Assembly: GCF_000830985.1 (NCBI RefSeq)
Contig: NZ_CP007151.1
Span: forward strand, 1,798,001-1,862,000
Direction: 5' to 3'
From: Marinobacter similis
GTDB taxonomy: Bacteria; Pseudomonadota; Gammaproteobacteria; Pseudomonadales; Oleiphilaceae
DNA: 64,000 bases
Positions 39,763-52,844 of the stretch are shown here, in pieces. Numbering within the stretch: the first letter of the stretch is position 1; each line of letters begins with the position of its first letter. The position numbers and the translations under genes are program-made. The notes under the pieces were generated by a model. That model did no database searches. It was given only the letters and a program-made list of their open reading frames with translations, and was not told the origin of the DNA.

Positions 39763-40759
39763 CATGCAACATCCCGAACCCCAGCCCTATCAGGCGCCCC
39801 CTGAGCTCGTGCGAGAGCTGGGGCGCGTGGCCGTATTTATGGGCGGCGATTCCGCCGAGCGGGACGTGTCCCTGAAAAGCGGAAAAGCAGTGCTGGCGGC
39901 GCTGGTATCAGCCGGCGTTGATGCCTTTGCGGTCGATGTCCGTGGTTGCCTGTTGAAGACCGTGGAAGAACCGGACTTTGACCGGGTCTTCATCGCCCTG
40001 CACGGACGCGGTGGAGAGGATGGCACGCTCCAGGCGATTCTCGGTCAAGCCGGGATACCGTACACCGGTAGTGAAGTGCTGGCGTCGGCACTGGCCATGG
40101 ACAAGCTGCGCACCAAATACGTGTTCGAAGGCTGCGGTCTGCCGACGCCGAAGTTCCGCACCATGTCGTCCACCGATGAGGCGGAGCAGATCGTGGCGGA
40201 GCTTCGCGCACCATTGAGCGTGAAGCCGTCCCGCGAGGGGTCCAGCATCGGCATCCGCAAGGTCAACACTGCCGAAGAGCTGGTGGAAGCCTACGAGGAA
40301 GCCGAGGCGCTGGACACCCTGGTGTTGGTGGAAGAGTGGATCGAAGGGCCGGAGTTCACCGTGAGCCTGCTTCAGGATCGGGCATTGCCGGCCATTGGCT
40401 TGAGCACCGATCACGTGTTTTACGACTACGACGCCAAGTACCTGGCCGACGACACCCGTTACCGGATTCCCTGTGGCTTGGCCACTGACGACGAGATCCG
40501 TCTGCAGCAGCTGGCACTGGATGCGTTCCGCGTGGTGGGCTGCCGGACCTGGGGGCGTGTCGACATCATGCAGGACGACGACGGCCAGTTCTGGTTGCTG
40601 GAAGTGAATACGGTGCCGGGTATGACCGATCACAGCCTGGTGCCGATGGCAGCCAGGGCGGCGGGCATCAGCTTTGAGGAGCTGGTGGTCCGGATTCTCC
40701 ACGACACGCTGGTCCCTAACACCCAGGCCTCTAACGCCCAGGAGGGTAGCGATGCTTGA
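39755..40759 (+). CDS. ddlB: D-alanine:D-alanine ligase
   Basis: 334 residues from the GTG at 39755, nine bases after AGGAG; TTG 39749 and ATG 39764 are alternatives. The ATP-grasp motifs are [14 protein letters not shown] near residue 28, [14 protein letters not shown] near 84, [11 protein letters not shown] near 160 and [11 protein letters not shown] near 287. It supplies the dipeptide used by MurF. A short extra N-terminal tail (~20 residues) is present. Overlaps ftsQ by eight bases. Confidence 0.95.
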   Translation: MSDMQHPEPQPYQAPPELVRELGRVAVFMGGDSAERDVSLKSGKAVLAALVSAGVDAFAVDVRGCLLKTVEEPDFDRVFIALHGRGGEDGTLQAILGQAGIPYTGSEVLASALAMDKLRTKYVFEGCGLPTPKFRTMSSTDEAEQIVAELRAPLSVKPSREGSSIGIRKVNTAEELVEAYEEAEALDTLVLVEEWIEGPEFTVSLLQDRALPAIGLSTDHVFYDYDAKYLADDTRYRIPCGLATDDEIRLQQLALDAFRVVGCRTWGRVDIMQDDDGQFWLLEVNTVPGMTDHSLVPMAARAAGISFEELVVRILHDTLVPNTQASNAQEGSDA

Positions 40760-41590
40760 AACACTGCTGATCCGGAGTCGGGCGGAACCGTCCGATCCCC
40801 CGCGGCGCCGGGGGGCTACGTCCCTCGGTCCGGAGCGGGACCGGTTTGGCGTGTTGAAAGCAGTGCTGGCCACTGTGCCCTGGTTGCAGGTGGGCATGGG
40901 GGCAGTGATCGTACTGCTCGCAGCGTTAGTGCCCTGGGGCACTGGCAAAGTGCTGGGAGCCATGGATCAGCAGATTCTGGCGGTCGATGTGAAGGGCGAG
41001 TTGGTGGGTGACAGCAAGGTCGCGATCGAGCGAGCTGCCGGTAACTGGATTGGCAAAAGCTATTTCGCCACTGACCTGTCGGAGATCAAGGACAGTCTGG
41101 AGCGGCGGCCCTGGGTTGAGTCCGCGGCGGTGCGTCGGGTCTGGCCGGATCGGCTGGCCATCGACATTCGCGAAAAGAAGCCGTTGGCCTATTGGACCGA
41201 CGGCCGGCTGGTCAGCCGCACCGGCGAGCTGTTTCTGCCGCCCAACCCGGAAGTGGCAGGCCGTCTGCCTAAGCTGGCAGGGCCCGATGAGCGGGTTCGG
41301 GATGTTATTCGCATGGCCCAGACCATGAGCGAAGATCTGGTCGGCCACGGCCTCAACTTCGCAGGCCTGTCGCTGGAACAGCGCGGCGCCTGGACCTGCA
41401 ACTGGCCAACGGCATAGAAGTGGTGCTGGGACGGGATCAGGTCGAGCAGAGATTCGAACGGTTTATCACAGTTTATGAAACCCGACTGGCGTCACGGTCG
41501 GACGAAGTCAGTCGGGTCGATGCCCGCTACACCAACGGTGTGGCAGTGCAATGGAAGGAGGCGCAAGCCACTTCCAGCCCGAAATCATAG
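40752..41590 (+). CDS. ftsQ: Cell division protein FtsQ (single-base break)
   Basis: From the ATG at 40752. The sequence stops early at 41417, but one C added to GGACCTGC near 41395 gives GAWTLQLANGIEVVLGRDQV and a 279-residue protein ending at 41590. A short basic cytoplasmic tail, one membrane helix (~residues 44-62), a POTRA domain with SYFATDLSEIKDSLERRPWV, and a beta domain are in the usual order. FtsQ bridges FtsBL to the early divisome. The stop is 35 bases before ftsA. Confidence 0.93.
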
Positions 41591-41625
41591 CAACGGTTAA
41601 TTCAGACCACGGTTTGGTGAGATAC

Positions 41626-42860
41626 ATGTCATCGGTTGAAACGGAAAACATGATTGTCGGCCTCGATATCGGAACATCCAAGGTGGTTGCGATTGTCGGC
41701 AAGCGCAAGATGGACGGCACCATTGAGGTGGTGGGCATTGGTTCCCACCCTTCACGGGGGCTAAAGCGTGGGGTGGTGGTCAACATCGAAACCACCGTCC
41801 AGGCCATCCAGCGTGCGGTGGAAGAGGCTGAGCTCATGGCGGGGTGCCGTATTCACTCGGTGTATGCCGGCATTGCCGGTAGTCACATCAAGAGCCTGAA
41901 CTCCCATGGCATCGTCGCAATTCGCGATCGTGAAGTGACCCAGGCTGATATTGATCGGGTCATCGATGCCGCCCAAGCGGTGGCCATCCCGGCGGACCAG
42001 AAAATCCTGCATATCCTGCCGCAGGAATTCGTGATCGACAGCCAGGAAGGCATCAAGGAGCCGATGGGCATGTCCGGTGTCCGGCTTGAAGCCAAGGTGC
42101 ACCTGGTGACCTGTGCCGTTAACGCGGCTCAGAACATCGAAAAGTGCGTGAAGCGCTGCGGCCTCGAGGTGGATGACATCATCCTGGAGCAACTGGCTTC
42201 CAGCCACGCCATTCTGACCGAGGATGAAAAAGAACTCGGTGTTTGCGTGGTTGACATTGGCGGCGGCACCACCGATATCGCGGTGTTCACCGGTGGTGCC
42301 ATTCGGCACACCGCGGTCATCCCGATTGCCGGTGACCAGGTCACTAACGACATTGCCATGCACTGCGGACACCCACGCAGAACGCCGAGGAAATCAAGAT
42401 CAAGTATGCCTGTGCGCTGACACAGCTGGCGGGTGCCGATGAGACCATCAAGGTTCCGAGCGTTGGCGATCGTGCGCCCAGAGACCTGTCCCGTCAGGCC
42501 CTGGCGGAAGTGGTCGAGCCGCGCTACGAGGAGCTGTTCACGCTGGTCCAGTCCGAACTGCGCCGGTCGGGGTTCGAAGACATGATCCCGGCAGGCATCG
42601 TTATCACGGGCGGTTCCTCCACCATGGAAGGTGTGGTGGAACTGGCCGAGGAAATCTTCCACATGCCGGTAAGGCTGGCCTGTCCGCAGGCAGTCTCGGG
42701 TATGACGGAAGTGGTCAACAATCCGATATACGCCACCGGCGTCGGGTTGCTGATCCATGGCTTCCGCCAGATGGATCTGGGGCGGGCGCCGGTGCTCAAG
42801 GGTGAAGATGCACCCTCGCTGTTTGAGCGCATGAAAGCCTGGTTTACGGGGCAATTCTGA
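41626..42860 (+). CDS. ftsA: Cell division protein FtsA (single-base break)
   Basis: From the ATG at 41626 (MSSVETENMIVGLDIGTSKV). The actin-fold phosphate motifs are VGLDIGTSK and VVDIGGGTTDIAVF near residue 204. The frame breaks after TNDIAM; one G added at 42360 restores ALRTPTQNAEEIKIKYACAL and about 411 residues. The C-terminal amphipathic membrane helix is visible as LFERMKAWFTGQF. FtsA anchors FtsZ filaments to the membrane. Confidence 0.95.
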
Positions 42861-42888
42861 CCGCCAGGAATGCAGAAAACGAAGGTAT

Positions 42889-42914
42889 CTCGAATAAACA
42901 TTCTCGAATAAACA
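42889..42914 (+). repeat. Two copies of CTCGAATAAACA between ftsA and ftsZ
   Basis: Exact 12-base copies at 42889-42900 and 42903-42914, 14 bases apart, in the 95-base ftsA-ftsZ gap. Could be a recent duplication or a regulator site. Confidence 0.6.
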
Positions 42915-42955
42915 GCCTGGAAAGGCTGAACTAACAGCACGAAGGAGTAGGGGAA

Positions 42956-44113
42956 ATGTTTGAACTCGTCGATAATGTCCAGCAAAACGCTGTCATTAAA
43001 GTCGTCGGTGTAGGCGGAGGCGGCGGTAACGCCGTGCGTCACATGCTTAACAGCGACATCGAAGGTGTGGAGTTTATCTGCGCCAACACAGATGCACAGG
43101 CACTGACCGACATGGATGCGCGCCAGATCATCCAGCTTGGTGGCAACATCACCAAGGGCCTGGGTGCCGGCGCGAATCCGGAAGTAGGGCGCCAGTCTGC
43201 CCTGGAAGATCGCGACCGCATTGCTGAATCCCTGCAAGGCGCGGACATGGTCTTCATCACCGCAGGTATGGGTGGAGGTACCGGTACCGGTGCAGCCCCG
43301 GTTGTGGCCGAAGTGGCTCGCGAGCTGGGTATCCTGACCGTGGCAGTGGTTACCAAGCCATTTACCTTTGAAGGTGGCAAGCGCATGAGCGTCGCCGAAG
43401 CCGGCCTGAAGGAGCTGGAAGAGTGTGTCGACTCGCTGATTACCATTCCGAATGAAAAACTGCTGGCGGTCATGGGCAAGAAGACCAGCCTGCTGGACGC
43501 CTTTGCCTCGGCCAACGATGTGCTGTTGGGCGCGGTTCAGGGTATCGCCGATCTGATTACCCGCAACGGCATGATCAACGTCGACTTTGCCGACGTGAAG
43601 ACGGTGATGTCGGAGATGGGCATGGCGATGATGGGTACTGCCCGCGCCACCGGCGAAAACCGGGCCCGCGAAGCTGCCGAAGCCGCTGTACGCAGCCCGC
43701 TGCTGGAAGACATCAACTTGCAGGGCGCGAAGGGTATTCTGGTCAACATCACCGCAGGCATGGATCTCAACCTGGGCGAATTCTCCGAGGTTGGTGACAT
43801 TGTGCGTGAGTTTGCCTCGGATTCCGCCACCGTGGTTGTGGGTACCGTGATCGATCCGGAAATGACCGACGAACTAAAGGTCACCGTAGTAGCTACAGGC
43901 CTCGGTGGTGACCGGGAAAAGCCCACCAAGGTGGTGGACAACTCCCGCACACTCGATGGAACAACCGATTACAACCAGTTGGATCGTCCGGCGGTTCTGC
44001 GTCGTCGCGCTGTGTCTCACGGCAACGTTGCGATTGACCAGAGCAAGGAAAGTGAAGAGCAGGGTGTCGACTATCTCGATATTCCCGCATTCCTGAGACG
44101 TCAGGCTGATTGA
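42956..44113 (+). CDS. ftsZ: Cell division GTPase FtsZ
   Basis: 385 residues, tubulin-like. IKVVGVGGGGGNAVRHM near residue 14, the GTP loop GMGGGTGTGAAPVVAEVA near 104 and NVDFADVKTVMSEMG near 207 are intact. The C-terminal peptide DYLDIPAFLRRQAD binds FtsA and ZipA. A good ribosome site (AAGGAG) precedes the ATG. It forms the cytokinetic ring. Confidence 0.98.
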   Translation: MFELVDNVQQNAVIKVVGVGGGGGNAVRHMLNSDIEGVEFICANTDAQALTDMDARQIIQLGGNITKGLGAGANPEVGRQSALEDRDRIAESLQGADMVFITAGMGGGTGTGAAPVVAEVARELGILTVAVVTKPFTFEGGKRMSVAEAGLKELEECVDSLITIPNEKLLAVMGKKTSLLDAFASANDVLLGAVQGIADLITRNGMINVDFADVKTVMSEMGMAMMGTARATGENRAREAAEAAVRSPLLEDINLQGAKGILVNITAGMDLNLGEFSEVGDIVREFASDSATVVVGTVIDPEMTDELKVTVVATGLGGDREKPTKVVDNSRTLDGTTDYNQLDRPAVLRRRAVSHGNVAIDQSKESEEQGVDYLDIPAFLRRQAD

Positions 44114-44346
44114 TAATCTGTTGCAAGTGTGATCCGGTTTAAGCTGTTGCCGGTCCAGGTTTGAAAACTGGAGCAGCAAAAGGGAACCATTAATCCGGAT
44201 AAACGTGCGCTGATTACCAAGCGTTGGCTTATTGTAAATTTGACGCAAAGCCGCGTTGGTTAAATGGTACTCAGTCTTACTTTCTGATATTCTCCGGGCA
44301 GATTTTTGCTCAGAATATCGACATTTTGTGACGGAATAATGAACCG

Positions 44347-45263
44347 ATGATCAGACAACGGACACTTAAAAACACTATCCGTGCTACCGGTGTAGGGCTG
44401 CACTCCGGGGAAAAGGTTTACCTTACCCTGAAGCCCGCCCCGGTAGACTCAGGCATTATCTTCCGGAGGACCGATCTGGACCCGATGGTCGAGATTCGTG
44501 CCTGCGCGGAAAATGTGGGTGAGACCATGCTGTCTACGACGCTGGTAAAAGACGGTGTTCGTGTGGCGACAGTAGAGCACTTGCTGTCGGCAATGGCTGG
44601 TCTCGGTATCGATAACTGCTTCGTGGAACTCAGCGCTGCTGAGGTGCCGATCATGGATGGCTCCGCTGGACCGTTCGTGTTCCTGCTTCAGTCTGCCGGC
44701 ATTGCCGAGCAGGAAGCGGCCAAACGTTTCATCCGCATCAAGCGGGAAGTGACTCTTGAAGAAGGCGACAAGAAGGCTACCTTCCTGCCGTTTGAAGGTT
44801 TCAAGGTCAGCTTCGGTATCGACTTTGACCACCCGGTGTTCAAGGGTCGTGCCCAGACCGCAACCGTCGACTTCTCCAGCACCTCGTTTGTGAAAGAGGT
44901 GAGCCGCGCTCGGACCTTTGGTTTCATGCGCGACATTGAGAAGCTGCGGGCGATGAACCTGGCCCTCGGTGGCAGTGTGGACAACGCCATTGTGGTTGAC
45001 GATTACAAAATTCTTAACGAAGACGGTCTTCGTTACGATGACGAGTTCGTTAAGCACAAGGTGCTGGACGCCATCGGCGATCTGTACCTGCTGGGCAATA
45101 GCCTGATTGGTGAGTTCCGGGGCATTAAATCCGGTCACGATCTGAATAATAAGCTACTGCGCAAGCTCAGGCTGAAGAGGATGCTTGGGAAGTGGTTACT
45201 TTCGATGACGAAGCGACCGCGCCCATCTCCTACATGAAGCCTGTGCTGGCGGCTCCGGCTTAA
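44347..45263 (+). CDS. lpxC: UDP-3-O-acyl-N-acetylglucosamine deacetylase (single-base break at 3' end)
   Basis: Zinc deacetylase committing to lipid [16 protein letters not shown] (His near 78) and [15 protein letters not shown] (His/Asp near 237-241) carry the zinc ligands. The frame ends oddly; one C restored at 45168 gives [20 protein letters not shown], a 305-residue protein ending at 45263, the usual length. The 233-base gap upstream holds a short hairpin (TCCAG/CTGGA at 44154-44172) and presumably an own promoter. It closes the division cluster. Confidence 0.96.
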
Positions 45264-45273
45264 GGCAGGACGC

Positions 45274-45720
45274 CTAATCCCGGACGTGGCTTGCGAGTTT
45301 TTCGAGAACCTCGCGTAGTTTTTTATCCTTCGTGTGCCCGGCTTCCTCTTTGAGGAGCCGGGCATTTTCTTTGCTCAGGGGTGCTTTTACGAACCTGGGT
45401 GCGTCCTGGAATCTTGGCGGGACAACCTTGACCTTGAGCTTCCAGACGAACTTGAACAACTCGTTCTCCCGCACTTTCTCCATGATCTCGTGCTGGCGGA
45501 AGCGAATCTGGCTGGCTTTACCGGCATTCCCTGCGGACAGAACCAGCTCACCTTCCTGACAGCTGACAAAGCGTGTGCCCTCGGCAAGCGAGCCGGGTAG
45601 CGCGGACAGCACCTGTTCTTCGGCCTGGCGATGGAGCTCCGCCTTGGTCATGAGCTCTTTCAGGACCGGGGTGCCACCGAGCTTGTCAAAGCTTGCTTTC
45701 TGTTCGCTTTTTCGCTTCAT
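45274..45720 (-). CDS. dciA: DciA-family (DUF721) replicative helicase loader
   Basis: 148 residues with a KH-like DUF721 core (LPGSLAEGTRFVSCQEGELVLSAGNAGKASQIRFRQ near residues 43-80) and a basic, helical C-terminal tail. DciA is the ancestral loader of DnaB in bacteria lacking DnaC, so this lineage probably uses DciA. It is convergent with lpxC and divergent from the M23 peptidase gene, the standard neighbourhood. Confidence 0.88.
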   Translation of the reverse strand: MKRKSEQKASFDKLGGTPVLKELMTKAELHRQAEEQVLSALPGSLAEGTRFVSCQEGELVLSAGNAGKASQIRFRQHEIMEKVRENELFKFVWKLKVKVVPPRFQDAPRFVKAPLSKENARLLKEEAGHTKDKKLREVLEKLASHVRD

Positions 45721-45779
45721 GGGCGGGTTTTCACTCGACGAATTTGTTTACGATTGGTTACACTTCGGCACGGTTTATG

Positions 45780-45842
45780 CGTAGTGCCAGTACTAGACTC
45801 GTTTTACATTGTCGAGACGAAGTATGTCTACCGGGCACTACG
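45780..45842. other. Long imperfect stem-loop between dciA and the M23 peptidase gene
   Basis: CGTAGTGCC (45780-45788) pairs with GGCACTACG (45834-45842); inside it TAGAC pairs with GTCTA and CTCG with CGAG. No T-run follows. It lies in the shared upstream region and could be a leader structure for either gene. Unassigned. Confidence 0.45.
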
Positions 45843-45932
45843 ACTTTTCAGTACGTAGTTGTTGTCATGGATGGCAAGCCCATATGGAAATTTCCGAGGC
45901 GCAACACTACAGGACACAGGTTGCGACTCAAG

Positions 45933-46885
45933 ATGAAATCAGAAAATGATATGAACATTATCCTTGTTGGCAGACATCACGGGCAATCCCGCGTGGTGGC
46001 ACTGAACGCGCCGGTGGCCGTGGGCCTGCTCTGCCTGTTACTGGCGGTGCTTGGTATGGCGGGCTGGGCAGGTTTTCAGGTTGCGGTCAGCAAGGCTGAG
46101 GCCGCGAAACCGACTCCGTCGGCCCTGGTGGCTCATTGGCAGGCGCGGCTGGACGAACAGAAGTCAGAATTGTCGGTGGTACAGCAGGAAGTTCAGCAGC
46201 AGATTGATGCGCTGACCCTTCGCCTGGGCCAGATACAGGGCCGCTTACTCCGGCTGGATGCGTTAGGGCAGCGGTTTGTCGAATCCGGACTGGTTGCCAG
46301 TGAAGAGTTCAATTTTGACGAGCCAGCCGCCGTTGGCGGTCCGGAAGACATCGGTGAGCGGGAGTCGTTCAGCGCACCGGCACTGACCCGGATGATTGAG
46401 CGCCTGGAAGAGCAGCTGGACGACAGAGAGCAGCAGTTGCGGCTACTCGATAAGCTGGCATCGCGGCAGAAGCTCGAAGATGAAATGTTTGTTGAGGGCC
46501 GGCCGATCACCTGGGGTTGGCTCTCCTCCAAGTACGGTTATCGCTCGGACCCCTTTAATGGCAAGCGCACCTGGCACGACGGCGTGGACTTGGCTGGCAA
46601 GGAAGGCAGTGACATTATCTCGGTCGCCGGAGGTGTCGTAACCTGGGCCGGCGAGCGCTACGGTTACGGCAACCTGGTGGAGATCGACCACGGTGATGGC
46701 CTGGTCACCCGGTACGGCCACTGCAAGACAATCGAAGTCAACGTCGGTGATGTCGTGCAGAAAGGGCAGGTCGTGGCCTGATGGGCAGCACTGGCCGGTC
46801 TACCGGGCCGCACGTGCACTTTGAAGTGTTGCATAACGGCCGTTCCAAGGATCCGGTGAAGTACATCGCCCGATCCAGCAACTGA
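45933..46885 (+). CDS. M23-family murein peptidase (single-base break at 3' end)
   Basis: About 317 residues from ATG 45933 (45951 is an equally possible start). One membrane helix ([21 protein letters not shown]), a periplasmic coiled coil (~residues 60-200) and a LytM domain with [21 protein letters not shown] follow. The frame breaks at GQVVA; one C added at 46777 gives [21 protein letters not shown], which brings back the HxH zinc ligands. Without the correction the enzyme would lack its active site. The position beside secA is conserved in pseudomonads. It probably cleaves or regulates cleavage of peptidoglycan cross-links. Confidence 0.9.
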
Positions 46886-47080
46886 AGTTTCTTTCCGCTC
46901 CACGTGAGGGTTCCTTCCCTCACGTCCTGCTGTCCCGGCGTCCTCAGCGTCGCCTTGACCGGCAGTTGGAACATCAACAAGTTATCCCAATCTGTCCGGC
47001 CGTGAGCGCTACCTTTTTTCCTGTCGCGAAATAAGGTTAGAATGCCGGCTTCCTCCGATTAATCAAAGAAGCAGTGGTCT

Positions 47081-49824
<2,744 letters not shown>

Positions 49825-49850
49825 TCGTTGAGACTGAACCAAGGTTCAAG

Positions 49851-49885
49851 ACCCGCAACCTGAGATCCTCAGGCTGCGGGTTTTT
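49851..49885 (+). terminator. Terminator after secA
   Basis: CCCGCA-CCTGAG pairs with CTCAGG-TGCGGG across an ATC loop, with one bulged base, followed by TTTTT. Confidence 0.8.
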
Positions 49886-49930
49886 ACGTTATGAATTGCC
49901 TGTTTCAGGCATTGTCAGAGGAGATGCAGG

Positions 49931-51148
49931 ATGGCAGTAGGTCCCGGAACCTTGCCCGAATTTTTCCCGGTGGCCGGCGTCAAGCTGGGCATTGCCAGCG
50001 CCGGTATCAAGAAGCCCGGCCGAAAGGACATTGTGGTGTTCGAACTGGCGCCGCAAAGCCGGGTCGCCGGTATCTTTACCCGTAACCAGTTCTGCGCGGC
50101 ACCGGTCACCCTGAGCCGACAGCATCTTGCTGCAAAGGCACCGCGCTACCTGCTGATCAATACCGGCAATGCCAACGCCGGCACCGGTGAGCGCGGCATG
50201 ACCGATGCCGTGGCGTGCTGTACCGCGCTGGCGGACCAGGCCGGAGTCAGCGCCACAGAGGTGCTGCCATTCTCCACCGGCGTGATTGGGGAGCTGTTGC
50301 CGGTGGCGAAGATTGTCGATGCTTTGCCGGCCGCTCTTGCCAGCACCGATGAAAACCGCTGGGCCGAAGCAGCCAGCGGGATCATGACCACCGACACCCG
50401 GCCCAAGGGAGCATCCTGCCAGCTGGATCTCGGTGGCCACACCGTGACCATTTCCGGCATCAGCAAGGGTGCGGGTATGATTCGCCCGAACATGGCTACC
50501 ATGCTGGGGTTCATCGCCACCGACGCCCGCATCGAGCCGCAACTGCTGCAGACCCTCGCCTACGAGCTGGGCGAGAAATCGTTCAACCGCATTACCATCG
50601 ATGGTGATACCTCCACTAACGATTGCTGCATGTTGATGGCCAGCGGTCAGTATAGCGGGCCCGAGATCACTGCGGACAGCCCCGAGCTACCCAAGCTGCG
50701 CGAAGCCCTGCGTCAGGTTTACCTGGACCTGGCACACGCCATCGTGCGTGACGGCGAGGGCGCCACCAAATTCGTCACCATTGACGTCAGCGGCGCTGCG
50801 ACGCAGCAGGAGGCTCTGGATGTGGCTTACACCGTGGCGCACTCACCCCTGGTGAAAACCGCCCTGTTTGCTTCCGATCCCAACTGGGGCCGGATTCTGG
50901 CTGCGGTGGGCCGTGCCGGCGTGCCTGATCTGGATCTCAATGCCCTGGAGATTTTCCTGGGCGAGGTTTGCCTGGTTCGCAACGGTGGTCGCGCCGACGA
51001 CTACTCAGAAGTGCGTGGCCAGGCCGTCATGGATCGTGAGGACATTACCATCGCCATCGATCTCAAGCGTGGCACGGTGAATGAAACCGTCTGGACTTGC
51101 GACTTTTCCCACGACTACGTGACCATTAACGCTGAGTACCGGACCTGA
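49931..51148 (+). CDS. argJ: Bifunctional ornithine acetyltransferase / N-acetylglutamate synthase
   Basis: 405 residues. The self-cleavage region GAGMIRPNMATMLGF (near residues 181-195) contains the threonine that becomes the N-terminal nucleophile of the beta chain. DGDTSTNDCCMLMASG near 224 and the late DPNWGRILAAVGRAG are family blocks. It recycles acetyl groups in arginine biosynthesis. Followed after two bases by mutT; the secA-argJ-mutT order is common in pseudomonads. Confidence 0.96.
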   Translation: MAVGPGTLPEFFPVAGVKLGIASAGIKKPGRKDIVVFELAPQSRVAGIFTRNQFCAAPVTLSRQHLAAKAPRYLLINTGNANAGTGERGMTDAVACCTALADQAGVSATEVLPFSTGVIGELLPVAKIVDALPAALASTDENRWAEAASGIMTTDTRPKGASCQLDLGGHTVTISGISKGAGMIRPNMATMLGFIATDARIEPQLLQTLAYELGEKSFNRITIDGDTSTNDCCMLMASGQYSGPEITADSPELPKLREALRQVYLDLAHAIVRDGEGATKFVTIDVSGAATQQEALDVAYTVAHSPLVKTALFASDPNWGRILAAVGRAGVPDLDLNALEIFLGEVCLVRNGGRADDYSEVRGQAVMDREDITIAIDLKRGTVNETVWTCDFSHDYVTINAEYRT

Positions 51149-51150
51149 GC

Positions 51151-52136
51151 ATGACCGACGTAGCAGCACCGATCCGTGAGATTCACGTCGCCGTCGCGGT
51201 AATTATCCGTGATGGTCGGGTGCTGATTGCCCGGCGTCCGGACCACGCCCACCAGGGAGGGCTGCTGGAGTTTCCTGGTGGTAAGGTCGAGCCGGGCGAA
51301 ACGGTCCAGCAGGCACTGGTGCGCGAGATTGCCGAGGAAACCGCTCTGGCAGTGCCGGAGGTGTCGCTTGAGCCGGTTATCGGCATCCGCCATGACTACG
51401 GTGACAAGCGGGTGTTTCTGGACGTCTGGTGCACCACAGAGGCCGCGGGTGAGGCTGTAGGCTGTGAAGGTCAGCCTATCGCCTGGCTGGCGCCGGAAGA
51501 GCTTCAGGATGATCAGTTCCCGGCCGCCAATCGCCCCATCATCCGGGCCCTGCGCTTGCCCTCGTCGTTGGCAATAACCGGCACCATGACCACTGTGGAC
51601 GGTGGCGTGGCGAGCCTGCAGGCGGCGCTTGAGGATCGAAAGCAGTCGTTGCAAAAGCAGACATTAATAGTGCTTCGGGCTCCGGAGCTGGCGTCAGACG
51701 CCTACCGGGCGGTAGCTCAGCAGGCACTGTCGGTCTGCCGGAGTGCCGGCACCGGTTTGATCGTCCACGGGGCGCCGGAAAGGTTTGCCGACACGTCGGG
51801 TGCTGCGGGGCTGCACTTGCCGTGGCGCGAGGCCGCAAACCTTGTGTCCCGGCCGGTGCCGCCGGAGGTCTGGCTCGGTGTGTCCTGTCACAGCGCCGAT
51901 CAGCTTGCTCATGCGGTCGAGATCGGGGCGGACTACGCCACCCTTGGGCCAGTGCGGGCGACGGCTACCCACCCTGGAGCAGAGGGCATCGGCTGGGACG
52001 CCTTCCGAGAGCTGACCGCCATCGCAAACATTCCGGTGTTCGGACTGGGCGGCCTGAGCCTGAAGACATTGATCGTGCCCGCAACGAGGGTGGTCAGGGC
52101 ATTGCGGGTATCAGGTTCTGGTGGCCGCAAGGCTAA
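51151..52136 (+). CDS. mutT: Nudix hydrolase MutT fused to a thiamine-phosphate-synthase-like domain (single-base break)
   Basis: Residues ~10-135 are a MutT Nudix domain with the box GGKVEPGETVQQALVREIAE, which hydrolyses oxidised dGTP. Residues ~165-328 resemble ThiE (GLIVHGAPERFADTSGAAGLHL, DYATLGPVRATATHPGA). One G added near 52062 changes the odd tail to SLEDIDRARNEGGQGIAGIR and ends the protein at 52136 (328 residues). This two-domain form is known in pseudomonads; whether the ThiE-like part is catalytic is unclear. Confidence 0.9.
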
Positions 52137-52223
52137 TCGTTATCCGGGGCTGTGGCGCTCATCTCTGGTATGCTTTTAATCCTGCCAATCGAAACCCTCA
52201 TTCAAGACAGTTCTGGAGACACC

Positions 52224-52704
52224 GTGAGCAAGCTGACGCACCTTGATGATAATGGCGAAGCGCATGGTCGATGTCACTGACAAGGCCGTAACCGAGCGCG
52301 AAGCCCGGGCCGAGGCCACCATTAGCATGGCCCCGGAAACCCTGAACATGATTATTGCCGGTGATCATCCGAAAGGGGATGTGCTGGCGGTAGCTCGCAT
52401 TGCCGGCATCATGGCCGCGAAGAAGACCCATGAGCTGATTCCGCTTTGCCACTCGCTCAATCTGACCTCGGTTAAGGTTGAGCTGGCGCCGGGCGAAGAC
52501 GGTGCCTCGGTACATATACAGACCCGATGCAAGCTCTCGGGGCAGACGGGTGTCGAAATGGAAGCGCTGACTGCAGCCAGTGTTGCGGCTCTCACCCTTT
52601 ACGATATGTGCAAGGCGGTAGACCGCGGGATGGAAATTGGTGCCGTGCGCCTGCTCGAAAAGAAGGGCGGTCGCAGTGGCCATTGGGTATCACCGACGCC
52701 CTGA
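52224..52704 (+). CDS. moaC: Cyclic pyranopterin monophosphate synthase MoaC (frame break near start)
   Basis: The GTG at 52224 gives [13 protein letters not shown], then the frame shifts near 52263 into [20 protein letters not shown]. Restoring two bases (CATATGG instead of CATGG) gives GEAHMVDV as in E. coli and about 160 residues; removal of one base is the alternative. [12 protein letters not shown] near residue 73 and [15 protein letters not shown] near 115 are MoaC motifs. Second step of molybdopterin synthesis. No other moa genes are nearby. Confidence 0.9.
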
Positions 52705-52844
52705 GAGTTAATCCGTGCCGGGTGTTTGCTCGTAGATCCCTGATAATCCAGAGGCCCAGGAGAGGAGCCATGTCGGGACTACGCCAAGCCAATGACCGCG
52801 TGCTAGAATGCGCGGCCCGATTGATTGAACCACGAGGAACGACT

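Noticed and set aside
41626..45263. ftsA and lpxC as pseudogenes
   Set aside because: One-base repairs restore full-length conserved proteins at both sites, and both genes are essential, so errors are more likely.
46905..46930. CGTGAGGG/CCCTCACG hairpin after the M23 gene as a terminator
   Set aside because: The stem is real but short and lacks a U-tract, so I did not list it as a terminator.
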